Below, piece by piece: positions 44,501 through 53,327 of a stretch of 64,000 bases of DNA. The translations under genes were made by a program, and so were the position numbers. A model generated the notes under the pieces. It ran no database searches. It saw nothing but the letters and a program-made list of their open reading frames with translations, and was not told the origin of the DNA. Origin of the DNA: Rana temporaria. Lineage: Eukaryota > Chordata > Amphibia > Anura > Ranidae. Location of the stretch: positions 18,292,752 to 18,356,751 of the forward strand of contig NC_053490.1 in the NCBI RefSeq assembly GCF_905171775.1, read 5' to 3'. Every line of letters starts with the position of its first letter. The first letter of the stretch is position 1.

Positions 44501-44622
44501 AATCAGTTTGTTATTGTTTAGTAAATATTTAACAAATCTCCATGTGTTTTCTAGGGACCCAGGTCGTTTCATCCCTGATGATGATGGCTCTTATGCTCTG
44601 CCAATGTATCCTCTTTAAATGA
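26469..44622 (+). CDS. Ecto-ADP-ribosyltransferase, ART family (284 aa, four coding exons)
   Basis: Coding exons 26469-26534, 30117-30804, 37245-37277 and 44555-44622 join in phase (0, 1, 1) at GT-AG introns. The product is 284 residues, normal for the family. Residues 1-22 are a signal peptide (MRFPAGILFTLWLIFGIQRT...). AFDDQYENC follows, a start typical of mature vertebrate ARTs. The R-S-E triad region shows VYRGI (R148), FGQFSSSST (from about 166) and EQEEVLIP. The first Glu of the usual E-x-E is Gln207; the catalytic Glu209 is kept. The hydrophobic C-terminus (VVSSLMMMALMLCQCILF) fits a GPI-anchor signal. The family moves ADP-ribose from NAD onto arginines of surface or secreted proteins, or hydrolyses NAD. 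In rat RT6 a Gln at this place goes with NAD-glycohydrolase activity, so that is the inferred activity here. Which vertebrate ART it matches is not resolved. Confidence 0.9.
26782..27179. mobile_element. Harbinger-like MITE, TGCCGAGTACGCACGG ends
   Basis: Near-palindromic. Left end 'tgccgagtacgcacgg', right end 'ccgatcgtgtgtacgcggca', interior repeats of 'tcggaatttccgacaacaaatgt' in both orientations. Left flank TTA; right flank AAA. It lies in ART intron 1. Confidence 0.6.
27189..27913. mobile_element. Harbinger-like MITE, GGTCCAGATTC ends
   Basis: Ends GGTCCAGATTCTC and GAGAATCTGCCCC, with the TACG/CGTA-rich body of this family. ART intron 1. Confidence 0.6.
28569..29586. mobile_element. 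Harbinger-like MITE with TAA duplication, interrupted
   Basis: Ends AGCCTTGTACACAC and GTGTGTACGAGGCT, flanked by TAA (28566-28568, 29587-29589), the preferred target of PIF/Harbinger. A second MITE (28857-29464) sits inside. ART intron 1. Confidence 0.72.
28857..29464. mobile_element. Nested MITE, GGGCCAGATCC family
   Basis: Ends GGGCCAGATCCAC and GTGGATCTGGCCC, with ATA on both sides (28854-28856, 29465-29467). Inserted in the MITE at 28569-29586. Confidence 0.72.
30117..30804 (+). CDS. ART coding exon 2 (catalytic domain)
   Basis: Acceptor CACTGTAG ends at 30116; donor AAAG|GTTAGT begins at 30805. 688 bp encode essentially the whole NAD-binding fold, including the arginine, serine and Q-E-E motifs. 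A single large catalytic exon is typical of vertebrate ART genes. The frame is open from the first base, so the real sequence starts before the internal ATG at 30132. Confidence 0.93.
31033..33359. mobile_element. hAT element, CAGTGGTCACCAACC family, heavily interrupted
   Basis: Ends CAGTGGTCACCAACC and GGTTGGTGACCGCTG with the 8-bp duplication ATCTAGAG (31025-31032, 33360-33367). It contains a Harbinger-like MITE (31271-32004), the right part of a CAGGGGTCTCCAAACT-type hAT MITE (about 32080-32378) and C/T-rich repeats (32600-33060). No transposase is seen. ART intron 2. Confidence 0.82.
31271..32004. mobile_element. Nested Harbinger-like MITE, GGGGTAGATTC ends
   Basis: Inverted ends GGGGTAGATTCAGG and CCTGAATCTACCCC. 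Flanks AAT and ACT may be a mutated 3-bp duplication. Confidence 0.65.
33368..34136. other. Intron stretch without recognised features
   Basis: Part of ART intron 2. No repeat family or exon is recognised. Confidence 0.4.
34145..34726. mobile_element. hAT MITE, CAGGGGTGCCTAACC family
   Basis: Ends CAGGGGTGCCTAACC and GGTTGGCTACCCCTG, with the 8-bp duplication ACTTAGAT (34137-34144, 34727-34734). ART intron 2. Confidence 0.88.
35286..35777. mobile_element. Harbinger-like MITE, GGCCTCGTACACACG family
   Basis: Ends GGCCTCGTACACACG and CGTGTGTACGAGGCC, with TTA on both sides (35283-35285, 35778-35780). The interior is nearly palindromic ('cggacatgtccg' blocks). ART intron 2. Confidence 0.8.
35845..36345. 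repeat. Three imperfect tandem units of about 165 bp
   Basis: AT-rich units sharing 'tttcattanaaaa.taggcttaca', 'ttacctgaatttgtcttg' and 'gataattttaggagaaatttatcagat'. ART intron 2. Confidence 0.65.
36354..36768. mobile_element. MITE with CACACGATCGGTT / CGTGTGTACGCGGC ends
   Basis: Near-palindromic body of 'aaccgatgaaaacggtcc' blocks. The right end matches the CGTGTGTACGCGGCA family; the left end is shorter and may be truncated. Confidence 0.6.
37245..37277 (+). CDS. ART coding exon 3 (33-bp small exon)
   Basis: Acceptor TTTTTACAG ends at 37244; donor AAAG|GTAAGC begins at 37278. It adds 11 codons (GKSTTCVTSKG with the split codons) and keeps phase 1 on both sides, so skipping it would leave the frame open. 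Confidence 0.82.
37380..38975. repeat. About 90-bp minisatellite, interrupted by a MITE
   Basis: Repeated phrases 'ctaccttatggagggtcatgttggagggtgtgatatcccagtgg', 'gtgtaatcagaaaggtagagagaaggtcagaag'. A Harbinger-like MITE (37511-38174) splits the array. A stray unit remains at 42695-42770. Part of the array is copied again at 39603-40386 by the tandem duplication. Confidence 0.75.
37511..38174. mobile_element. Harbinger-like MITE inside the minisatellite
   Basis: Ends AGCTAGATTC and GAATCTGGCT with the family's TACG/CGTA-rich body. Confidence 0.62.
38192..39602 (+). repeat. Tandem duplication, copy 1 (1,411 bp)
   Basis: By eye the same as 39603-41013. It holds minisatellite units, a spacer and the left 384 bp of a TTAA-type MITE. 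The junction at 39602/39603 joins MITE sequence (GCATTTT) to 'aggaacgg' with only two shared T's. Confidence 0.92.
39219..39602 (+). mobile_element. Truncated TTAA-type MITE (left part only)
   Basis: Starts after TTAA (39215-39218) with CCACTTCCCGACCGCC and is cut at the duplication junction. Confidence 0.88.
39603..41013 (+). repeat. Tandem duplication, copy 2 (1,411 bp)
   Basis: Second copy of 38192-39602. It runs on into the rest of the MITE (to 41547), so this is the ancestral right-hand side. No sequence difference between the copies was noticed. Confidence 0.92.
40630..41547 (+). mobile_element. TTAA-type MITE (complete copy)
   Basis: TTAA at 40626-40629 and 41548-41551, ends CCACTT and AAGTGG. 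Its left part belongs to duplication copy 2. Confidence 0.88.
41673..42220. mobile_element. T2/Kolobok-like MITE
   Basis: TTAA at 41669-41672 and 42221-42224, with inverted ends AGGGGAGTTCCACCCA and TGGGTGGAACTCCACT. The TTAAAGGGG start resembles the T2 family of Xenopus. Confidence 0.78.
42772..44454. mobile_element. Harbinger-like MITE split by a TTAA-type MITE
   Basis: Ends GGCCCAGATTC and GAATCTGGGCC. The TTAA-type MITE at 43342-44294 separates the last 156 bp from the rest. ART intron 3. Confidence 0.7.
43342..44294 (+). mobile_element. TTAA-type 1-kb MITE, nested
   Basis: TTAA at 43338-43341 and 44295-44298, ends CCACTT and AAGTGG. Confidence 0.88.
44555..44622 (+). CDS. ART coding exon 4 (hydrophobic C-terminus and stop)
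   Basis: Acceptor TTTTCTAG ends at 44554. Sixty-eight coding bases give GTQVVSSLMMMALMLCQCIL, FK and a TGA stop. The short, uncharged, leucine- and methionine-rich tail right at the end is what a GPI-anchor signal looks like; the likely attachment site is in the small residues just before it. If this exon were not used the enzyme would be secreted. Confidence 0.82.
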
Positions 44623-44721
44623 AAGGTCTCCAATGTGTGTTGAGGAGCTCGTAAACGGACTGACCATCTTGCTATTGGCTATAAACTGATTTTGGGGGCG
44701 TGACATATCTGTCATCCAGGA

Positions 44722-44727
44722 AATAAA
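44722..44727 (+). terminator. Candidate poly(A) signal of the ART gene
   Basis: AATAAA 100 bases after the stop codon. ATTAAA at 44938-44943 is an alternative. The use of either is not shown by the sequence. Confidence 0.5.
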
Positions 44728-45041
44728 CTTTGTAATTCATCTGTTCATATGTGATAAAGTAGAACCTTACAAATTTGGACGGAGTGGGGAATGGTTACTT
44801 CAGTCAGGTTTTTATCTCTTTCCCTTTTACATCTGTCGTGGATATCAGCAATTCATTCCAGCAGCTTATTTTTACTGCAACTGAAGATTTATTGCAGCCT
44901 TTTATGTTGCGCTTGTTTCTGTGTGAACGTGTGAAAATTAAACTTTTGAATTTTTATTCAGTGTGATTCTTGTGACACCGGGACAGGAAAACCTCCTGTG
45001 GTTTCTGACAGTTTTCTCATCCTGGGTTATAACCGCAAAGT

Positions 45042-45270
45042 TGTATTTAATGCGGAACTTCAGTCATTCTTTCATCTCTCCATCTATTAAATCTTCCGCC
45101 CTTGTTGTTGTTTTAGCTTTGGATGGTAAAACATTTTTTTGTGCCAGTAAATACCTTATACAGCCCACTTCCCGTTTCTTGTCTGGTCATTAGCCTTATG
45201 ACATCATGCACAGTTCTCTCTTTCACTCTCATGAGAGATTGCCAGGAAGGGAGGGGGGGGGGGTGAGTCA
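45042..45270. repeat. Fragment of the T2/Kolobok-like family of 15235
   Basis: 'gcggaacttcagt', 'cttccgcccttgttgtt', 'cttatacagcccacttcc' and 'atgacatcatgcac' follow in the same order as at 15236-15410. The far end is missing. Confidence 0.65.
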
Positions 45271-45369
45271 AAAAGTGTTATATTTATGTTATAATTTGAT
45301 GTATGTATTACATCACTATTTTCTTGTTCATTAATGGGACAACCATGCATTTTAAAGCATATTTGAAGA

Positions 45370-45466
45370 GTGTATTATGTTCACCAGTGCCCATCAGCTC
45401 AGCCTCCCCAGTGCCCTTCAGCTCAGCCTCCCCAGTGCCCATCAATGCAGCCTCACCAGTGCCCAA
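45370..45466. repeat. Short tandem repeat, about 24-bp unit
   Basis: Four imperfect copies of 'ccagtgcccatcagctcagcctcc'. Confidence 0.8.
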
Positions 45467-45770
45467 GGCCGCCATCAGGAATTATGGGGCCCCTAACACA
45501 GCTTCAGGCATGGGCCATCCTGGAGCAGAGAACCGGGGGGGGGGTGCTGCCACCTGAAATTTAGAAGCGGGGGCTCCCGCGATTTGAGAAGTGGGGGGGG
45601 GGCCCTTTACAAAAAAAAAAGAAGTAAAGAAAAATATATATTAAAAAAGGGGGAGTAGCCATCCGGGGCCCTGGGGACCCCTGGGCCCTTTAATAAAAAT
45701 AAATTTAAAAAAGAATATATATAAAAAATATATATTTTTAAAAGGGGGGTTGCAATCTGGGGCCCTTTAA

Positions 45771-46768
45771 CCACTTAAGGACCAGCCCATGTACATATAC
45801 GTCCACAATATGGCACGTACAGGCACATGGGCGTATGGGTACGTCCTCGCCTATTAGCGGGTGGGGGGTCCGATCGGGACCCCCCCCGCTACATGCGGAG
45901 GTCGGGTCCGCTCGGGGAGCGATCCGGGACCACGGCGCGGCTATTTGTTTATAGCCGCTCCGTCGCGATCGCTCCCCGGAGCTGAAGAACGAGGAGAGCC
46001 GTGTGTAAACACGGCTTCCCCGTCCTTCACTATGGCGGCGCATCGATCGCGTCATTCCCTTTATAGGGAAGACACGATCGATGACGTCATTCCTACAGCC
46101 ACACCCCCAAACAGTTGTAAACACATACTAGGTGCACCCTAACTCCTACAGCGCCCCCTGTGGTTAACTCCCAAACTGCAACTGTCATTTTCACAATAAA
46201 GAATGCAATTTAAATGCATTTTTTGCTGTGAAAATGACAATGGTCCCAAAAATGTGTCAAAATTGTCCGAAGTGTCCGCCATAATGTCGCAGTCACGAAA
46301 AAAATTGCTGATCGCCGCCATTAGTAGTAAAAAAAAATAAAAAAATAAAAATGCAATAAAACTATCCCCTATTTTGTAAACACTATAAATTTTGCGCAAA
46401 CCAATCGATAAACGCTTATTGCGATTTTTTTTACTAAAAATAGGTAGAAGAATACGTATCGGCCTAAACTGAGGAAAAAAAATGTTTTTATATATGTTTT
46501 TGGGGGATATTTATTACAGCAAAAAGTAAAAAATATTGCTTTTTTTTCAAAATTGTCGCTCTATTTTTGTTTATAGCGCAAAAACTAAAAACCGCAGATG
46601 TGATCAAATACCACCAAAAGAAAGCTCTATTTGTGGGGAAAAAAGGACGCCAATTTTGTTTGGGAGCCACGTCGCACGACCGCGCAATTGTCTGTTAAAG
46701 CGACGCAGTCCCGAACTGTAAAAACCCCTTGGGTCTTTAGGCTGCATATTGGTCCGGGGCTTAAGTGG
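45771..46768 (+). mobile_element. TTAA-type 1-kb MITE, forward copy of an inverted pair
   Basis: TTAA at 45767-45770 and 46769-46772. Confidence 0.88.
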
Positions 46769-46952
46769 TTAATATAAAAAAAATAAACATTTATAAAAAA
46801 ATATATATATTTAAAAATAAAAGAAATAAAAAAATATATATAAAAAAAATTGTTTTTATAAAAAAAAGGGGGTTGTCATCCGGGGCCCTGGAAATCTCCG
46901 GGGCCCCTGGGGACCTCTGGACCCCTAAAAAAAAAAAAAATTGTCCCTTTAA

Positions 46953-47951
46953 CCACTTAAGGACCGGACCAATATGCTGCCTAAAGACCCAAGGTTTTTT
47001 TACAATTCGGCACTGCGTCGCTTTAACAGACAATTGCGCGGTCGTGCGACGTGGCTCCCAAACAGAATTGGCGTCCTTTTTTCCCCACAAATAGAGCTTT
47101 CTTTTGGTGGTATTTGATCACCTCTGCGGTTTTTATTTTTTGCGCTATAAACAAAAATAGAGCGACAATTTTGAAAAAAATGCAATATTTTTTACTTTTT
47201 GCTATAATAAATATCCCCCAAAAACATATATAAATTTTTTTTTTCCCTCAGTTTAGGGCGATACGTATTCTTCTACCTATTTTTGGTAAAAAAAATGGCA
47301 ATAATCATTTATCGGTTGGTTTGCGCAAGATTTATAGCGTTTACAAAATAGGGGATAGTTTTATTGCATTTTTATTATTTTTTTTTTTTACTACTAATGG
47401 CGGCGATCAGCGTTTTTTTTCGTGACTGCGACATTATGGCGGACACTTCGGACAATTTTGACACATTTTTGGGACCATTGTCATTTTCACAGCAAAAAAT
47501 GCATTTAAATTGCATTGTTTATTGTGAAAATGACAGTTGCAGTTTGTGAGTTAACCACAGGGGGCGCTGTAGGATTTAATGTTCACCTAGTGTGTGTTTA
47601 CAACTGTAGGGGGGTGTGGCTGTAGGACTGACATCATCGATCGAGTCTCCCTTATAAAAAGGATCACTCGATCGATACGCCGCCACAGTGAAGCACGGGG
47701 AAGCCGTGTTTACATACGGCTCTCCCTGTTCTTCAGCTCCGGGGAGCGATCGCGGCGGAGCGGCTATAAACGAATAGCCGCGCCGTCGTCCCGGATCGCT
47801 CCCCGCGGGAACCTGACCGCCGCATGTCGCGGGGGGGGGGGGTCCCGATCGGACCCCCGACCCGCGGAAAGGCAGGGACGTACAGGTACGCCAATGTGCC
47901 TGTACGTGTCATTCTGCCAACGTAAATGTACATGCCGCGGTCGGGAAGGGG
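46953..47951 (-). mobile_element. TTAA-type 1-kb MITE, reverse copy of an inverted pair
   Basis: TTAA at 46949-46952 and 47952-47955. Opposite orientation to 45771-46768, only 184 bp away. Confidence 0.88.
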
Positions 47952-48510
47952 TTAATAAAAATATATTAAAAAAATATATTTTTTTATAAAAATAAATAAA
48001 TAAAGGGGGGGGGGGGGTTGCCATCCGGGGCCCTGGGGACCTCTAAAAAATAAAATTGTCCCTTTTAATAAAAAATAAAATAGAAATATATTAAAAAAAT
48101 ATACTGCCCTGATGGCGGCCCTGTCCACAGATGACAAAAATGTCACCTAAAAAAAAAAAAATCAGAAAATATAAAAAGTATAATAAAAATCTTTTACCCC
48201 CCACAATACAGGGTTAGGGTGAGTGTTACAGCATGATCTTCTGTAGGTAAGGGCATGGCCAAGAGTGGAGCCTCTCCTATATATCACAACCAAATGTAGC
48301 AACTAACTAGCAGTTCGGATACTCAGTGAAGCCCTCATTAGGTATAAGCTTAGCGCTGTTGTGTCCTTCAAATCCTGACCAGACTATGGAATTTGCTGCA
48401 GTTTAGACCCCATACACACCATTAGATTTTTCTGCAGATTTTTGTCTTCAGATTTACCAAAACCATGTAGTGCAAGGGCCTGCCTGATTGCATACAAATT
48501 GAAACTCTTA

Positions 48511-49806
48511 TGCCGCCTACACACGATAATTTTTCGGGTTGTAAAAAACAAAGGGCCAGATTCACGAACAATTACGGCGGCGTAACGCATCCCCTTTACG
48601 TTACTCCGCCGCAAGTTTTCGTCGTAAGTGCTTGATTCACAAAGCACTTGCGTGTAAACTTGCGGCGGCGTAGCGTAAAGCCGTCCGGCACAAGCCCGCC
48701 TAATTCAAATGGGGCGGGGACCATTTAAATTAGGCGCGTTCCCGCGCCGGACGTACTGCGGATGCTCCGTTTTGAAATTTCCCGCCGTGCTTTGCGCGAA
48801 ATGACGTCGCCCCGACGTAATGTTTTGAACAGCGACGTGCGTAACATACTTTCGTATTCCCGGACGAGTTACGCGCAACAAAAAAAAAAATTGAAATTTG
48901 ACGCGGGAACGGACGGCCATACTTTAACATGGGCTGTCTATTGTTACACCACCTAAATAGCAGCCGTAACTTTGCGACGCGAAAAGCCGACTAGCGACGA
49001 CGTAAGAGAATGCGACGAACGCGCGTACCTTCGTGGATCGCCGTAAACAGCTAATTAGCACACCCGACGCAGAAAACGACGCAATCTCCACCCAGCGGCC
49101 GCCGAAGTATTGCATCCTAAGATCCGAAGGCGTACGAAGCCGTACGCCTGTCGGATCTTAGCCAAATGCCGTCGTATCTTTGTTTGTGAATTACAAATAA
49201 AGATACGACGCGGCAAATTTGAAAGTACGCCGGAGTATCAGCAGATACTCCGGCGTACTGTTTCTGTGAATCTGGCCCAAAGTTTTTCAGGCTCTAGAAA
49301 AAACGTTTTTTTCAACTTCATCATTGAAACGGCCTTGACTACACACGATCAATAAAAAAAAAAAAAAAAAATGCTCTAGCAAAGCGCGGTGACGTACAAC
49401 ACGTACAACGGCACTATAAAGGGGAAGTTCCATTCGCCTTTGGGGCTGCTTTAGCTGATTTCGTGTTAGTAAAGACGATTCACGCTTTTCTGTCTGTTAC
49501 AGCGTGATGAATGTGCTTACTCCATTATGAACGGTAGTTTTACCAGAACGAGCGCTCCCGTCTCATAACTTGCTTCTGAGCATGCGCGGGTTTTTCACGT
49601 CGTTAAAGCACTCACACGATCATTTTTTACAACCCGAAAAACGACAATGTTTAAAATGTCGTGAAAAACTAGAGCATGTTCGAAAAAATTTGCCTGTTTT
49701 TCAGAACCCGAAAAATGCTCTGAAGCCCACACACAATCGTTTTAAATTACATTTTTTTTAAAACGCCGTTTTTTACAACCCGAAAAATGATCGTGTGTAC
49801 GCGGCA
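48511..49806. mobile_element. Middle MITE of the nest, TGCCGCCTACACACGAT family
   Basis: Ends TGCCGCCTACACACGAT and ATCGTGTGTACGCGGCA, with the duplication TTA (48508-48510, 49807-49809), consistent with PIF/Harbinger. Confidence 0.75.
48553..49278. mobile_element. Innermost MITE of the nest, GGGCCAGATTC family
   Basis: Ends GGGCCAGATTCAC and GTGAATCTGGCCC, with AAA on both sides (48550-48552, 49279-49281). Confidence 0.75.
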
Positions 49807-49888
49807 TTAAGGTTTGACCTCGTATTAGATGATTTTGGTAAATCCGAAGACAAAAATCTGCAGAAAATCGAATAGTGTATATGGGGCC

Positions 49889-50770
49889 TAAGGCTCAACG
49901 TTTCTACCAACTTTTCAGCTGGCTTTAGCCTGGTCAAATCCAACGGCTTCTTCTGCATTTTGGTGTTTTTTTTAAAAAGCTTGGTCTGTGTCCTGGTGCA
50001 GCCAGGCCCTGCAAACCCAACGCCGACTGTACTTCAAGAATCCAAGCCAATGAAGAGACATCCTTCTCCTGCTTCTGGGCTCCGTCCAGGAGATCTCCCA
50101 TCTTTCTGTGACTCAACGTGGTGCCCGGGCAAGGTTAGAAAAAGTTTCCAGAATCAGTTTCGGACCACTATTCAGACAACTAAACAAACACAAAAACAAC
50201 AACAAAAAGAAATGTTACATTAGATCCATTAGGATGTACAGTTCAGATTTGACTACTTTCTCTTTATGTCAACATAAAACATTCATTATATACTGAAAAA
50301 TATTCCACTATTGCATAAAACAAAAAATGTATTAACTAGGTTTTACCTTACCTAGGTGTTAATTTTGCGTATAGAAGGAAGGGGTTAATCCCTGTCATTT
50401 CCTGTCCTGGAGACACAACAGGAAGTGAGAGGGAGTGTCTACAACGTGATGGGAAATCCCCCCAGGCTATTGTCAGAGGAACAGGTGTCCCACTTGGAAA
50501 ATGTACCTTCTGTTCTGCTGACAAGTGCAAAAGTTTGGTTTCTCACCGCTTTAAGTCTCAGTGATAATGGTTAGCAGGACAGCTGCAGCATCAGGCTGAT
50601 GCTGCAGCTGTCTCACATCAGCTCTGAGCCTGAGAACCGAGCGATCACATGACTGCTGATCGCTCAGTTCTCGGTCTGCTTAGAGCAGAGAGCAGTGACT
50701 GTCAGTCATCGCTCTCCACAGTGCTCCTACACCACTCATTGGGAGCACCAGGCTGGAGAGGAAGCGAGTT
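49889..50770. other. Gene-free stretch with short hairpins
   Basis: No gene is recognised. 50579-50593 and 50597-50611 form a perfect 15-bp hairpin (ACAGCTGCAGCATCA). A looser hairpin built on 'gaaccgagcgatca' follows to about 50680. Confidence 0.45.
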
Positions 50771-50774
50771 TTAA

Positions 50775-51010
50775 AGGGGTTGTAAAGGAAATATTTTTTT
50801 TTCATAAGCATCCTTTACCTGCAGACATTCCTCTTTTCACTTCCTCATTGTTCGTTTTTGCTCAGAAGTTGCTCTATTTCTTCTCTGTTCTGTTCACTTC
50901 CTGCTTGTCTGATTGTTACTGACCACCGTGAAGGGAGGCTTTTCTGCGGTGGTCAGGAACGTGCTCGCCCCCTCCTGGGAACTACATCTGTGCGACAGGA
51001 CGCTCTCTAC
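50775..51010. repeat. T2/Kolobok-like fragment
   Basis: Begins TTAAAGGGGTTGTAAAGG (from 50771). No right end is seen. Confidence 0.5.
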
Positions 51011-51016
51011 GTGTTA

Positions 51017-51300
51017 GGCCTCGTACACACGACCGAACATGTCTGCTGAAACTGGTCCGCTGGTCGTGTCATGCTAAGAAACATGTCCGCTGGAACCATG
51101 TCCGTCGGACATGTCCGATGGTCAGTATGACTCATCGGACATGTCCGCTGGCCCGAGAACCCGCGCATGGCGTTGAAGTGATTCGACGCATGCGTGGCAG
51201 CATTGAACTTCCGGGTTCGCGCACGTCGCCATCACGTCACCGCGTATTTTGTCCGCTGGGAATTTGGTCTGATGGTGTGTACAACCATCAGACCAAAAGG
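51017..51300. repeat. Left part of a GGCCTCGTACACACG MITE
   Basis: Same start as 35286-35777 and preceded by TTA (51014-51016). The mate end is missing; it breaks off at GC-rich unique sequence. Confidence 0.65.
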
Positions 51301-51355
51301 GCCCCCTGTACTCTTCGATAGAAGGAGCGGCAGTTGAGCGGCAGGGGCGGCTGAG

Positions 51356-51475
51356 ATGAGCTCCCCGATCGTCAGCCGAACTGTGCAGGGAAGGAGCTCG
51401 TCACATGAAAGTAGTGAAAGTAGTGTGTGCTCTTTGTCCCCCCCTAGAGTGCAGTACCCGGCAGGAAGAGCCAAG
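51356..51475 (+). CDS. Possible first coding exon of an unidentified gene (40 aa)
   Basis: A GC-rich leader is followed by ATG, 40 open codons (serine-rich, starting MSSPIVSRTVQGR and ending YPAGRAK) and a fair donor AAG|GTAAAT. The sequence is not part of any repeat recognised here and sits between two. The product is not recognised. No downstream exon was found in the rest of the window, which is mostly repeats, so this could also be a chance frame. Confidence 0.3.
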
Positions 51476-51879
51476 GTAAATGTCTGCCGTTTTTTTTATG
51501 ACTATCTATCTACTGTATGTGCAGTGGCGTCACTAGGGTTGGTGTCACCTGGTTCAGTAAAATATGGTGTCACCCCCCCAATAACATTTTTCAAATATTT
51601 TTTACCCTACTGTTTGCTCTCTGTTCTCCTTTCTTCCCCTTTTCTCTCTCTCCCTATCCATCTTTCTTGTTCGTTCTATTCCTTCTTCTTTCTCTCCATT
51701 TTTCTTTGTCCCCTTCCCCCACCTCTCTTTCTCCAGGACCGGAATTCACATCTCAGGAGCCTATAGGCCAGGGGCGTACCTAGAGCATTTGGCACCCGGG
51801 GCGGATCCAATATCTGGCACCCCCCACGTTAAAAAGGTAAAAACACCCCACTGTGCCCCCTGCATACCTCTGCATCCTT

Positions 51880-52620
51880 CAATATCTTTTTGTTACTACT
51901 GTGTACCCCTCTCCACAACTGCACCTCTGGACCCCTTTACATTGCACAGCACCCTGCATCAATGAACCCCTTTACATTACACAGCCCCCTGCATCACTGG
52001 ACCCCTTTAAAATTACACAGTACCCTGCATCACTGCATCCCTTTACATTACACAACACCCTGCATCACAGGACCCCTTTACATCTCATAGCCCCCTGCAC
52101 CTCTGAACCCTTTTACATTACACAGCCCCCTGCACCACTGGACCCCTTTACATCACATAGCCCCCTGCACCTCTGGACCCCTGCACCTCTGGACCCCTTT
52201 ACATTACACAGCACCCTGCATCACTGGACCCCTTTACATTACACAGCACCCTGCACCTCTGGACCCCTTTACATTACACAGCACCCTGCATCACTGGACC
52301 CCTTTACATTACACAGCACCCTGCACCTCTGGACCCCTTTACATTACACAGCACCCTGCATCACTGGACCCCTTTACATTACACAGCACCCTGCACCTCT
52401 GGACCCCTTTACATTACACAGCACCCTGCATCACTGGACCCCTTTACATTACACAGCACCCTGCATCACTGGACCCCTTTACATCACATAGCCCCCTGCA
52501 CCCTTTTACACTTCACAGCCCTCTGCACCCCTTTACATTACACAGCACCCTGCATCACTGCACCCCTTTTACATTACACAGCCACCTGCACCTCTGGACC
52601 CCTGCATGTTACACAGACCC
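51880..52620. repeat. 35-bp minisatellite
   Basis: About 20 units of 'cagcaccctgcatcactggacccctttacattaca'. In the central part two unit types (CATCACT and CACCTCT) alternate, so the true period there is 70 bp. The long open frame across it cycles every 35 residues because three 35-bp units make 105 bases, and is not a gene. Confidence 0.93.
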
Positions 52621-52830
52621 CCCTTCAGTGCAGACACCCCCTCAGTGCAGACACACCCCCCCTCAGTGCAACCCCCCCTCAGTGCAAATCCCCCCCTCAG
52701 TGCAACCCCCCCTCAGTGCAAACCCCTTCGTTGCAACCCCCCAGTGCAAACACCCCCCCTTAGTACAAACCCCCCACCCCTTCAGTGAAATCCCCCCAGG
52801 TGCAAACACCCCCCTCCCCATTCAGTACCT
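52621..52830. repeat. C-rich short tandem repeat
   Basis: Irregular 'cccccctcagtgcaaa' units of about 16-19 bp. Confidence 0.8.
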
Positions 52831-53205
52831 CAGATCATCGCATGCAGCACCAAGGCACATGGACAGAAGGTCCCCTCGGCCCCTCCCCCTCTGTACACAC
52901 AAACCGAGAGGAGTGGGCTGTGCCTGTGTGCCGACTGCCGACCACCGCTAACAGCCCGTGGCTGTGAGAGGAGGGGATGGATGGTGCTGCGGTGTCACCC
53001 TGCAACCCCCCTCCTCTTGTACCGCGGCGCTCGGTGCTCCAATTCCGCGGCACTCATCGCTGCAGCCGCGGGGGGGGGGGGAGCCGGCCCCCCCCCCCCA
53101 CATGTCAGCTAAAAAAAAAAATTTTAAATTATTTTTTTTTTAAATCGGGATGGTGTCACCCCTCTAGTGGGTGTCACCCGGGGCAGCCCGCACCCCCTAG
53201 CAACG

Positions 53206-53322
53206 CCTGTGTGTGTATATGTATGTACTGTATGTCTGTGTGTGCACGTATGTATGCATGTGTGCATGTATGTATGCATATGTATGTATGTGTGTGTGCA
53301 TGTATGTATGTATGTGAATGTG
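53206..53322. repeat. (TGTA)n/(TG)n microsatellite
   Basis: Runs of 'tgtatgtatg' with 'tgtgtg' interruptions. Confidence 0.88.
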
Positions 53323-53327
53323 TTTAT

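Larger units (their letters stand above)
45467..48122. mobile_element. Repeat bounded by GGCCGCCATCAGG, host to two MITEs
   Basis: Starts GGCCGCCATCAGG and ends CCTGATGGCGGCC, inverted repeats. The body is alternating AT-rich tracts and 'gggggttgccatccggggccctggggacc' units. Two TTAA-type MITEs (45771-46768 and 46953-47951) are inserted. A fragment of the family is at about 17225-17375. Confidence 0.6.
48406..49888. mobile_element. Outermost MITE of a three-level nest
   Basis: Ends GACCCCATACAC and GTATATGGGGCC, with long inner inverted arms ('ctgcagatttttgtcttc' at left, its inverse at right, 49845-49870). Flanks TTA and TAA. Its middle is occupied by 48511-49806. Confidence 0.68.
51522..53205. 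repeat. Composite dispersed repeat, GTGGCGTCACTAGGG type
   Basis: Starts 'agtggcgtcactagggttggtgtcacc' and ends 'gggtgtcacccggggcagcccgcaccccctagcaacgcc'. It contains the minisatellites at 51880-52830 and G/C runs at 53070-53100. No transposase is seen. Confidence 0.55.
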
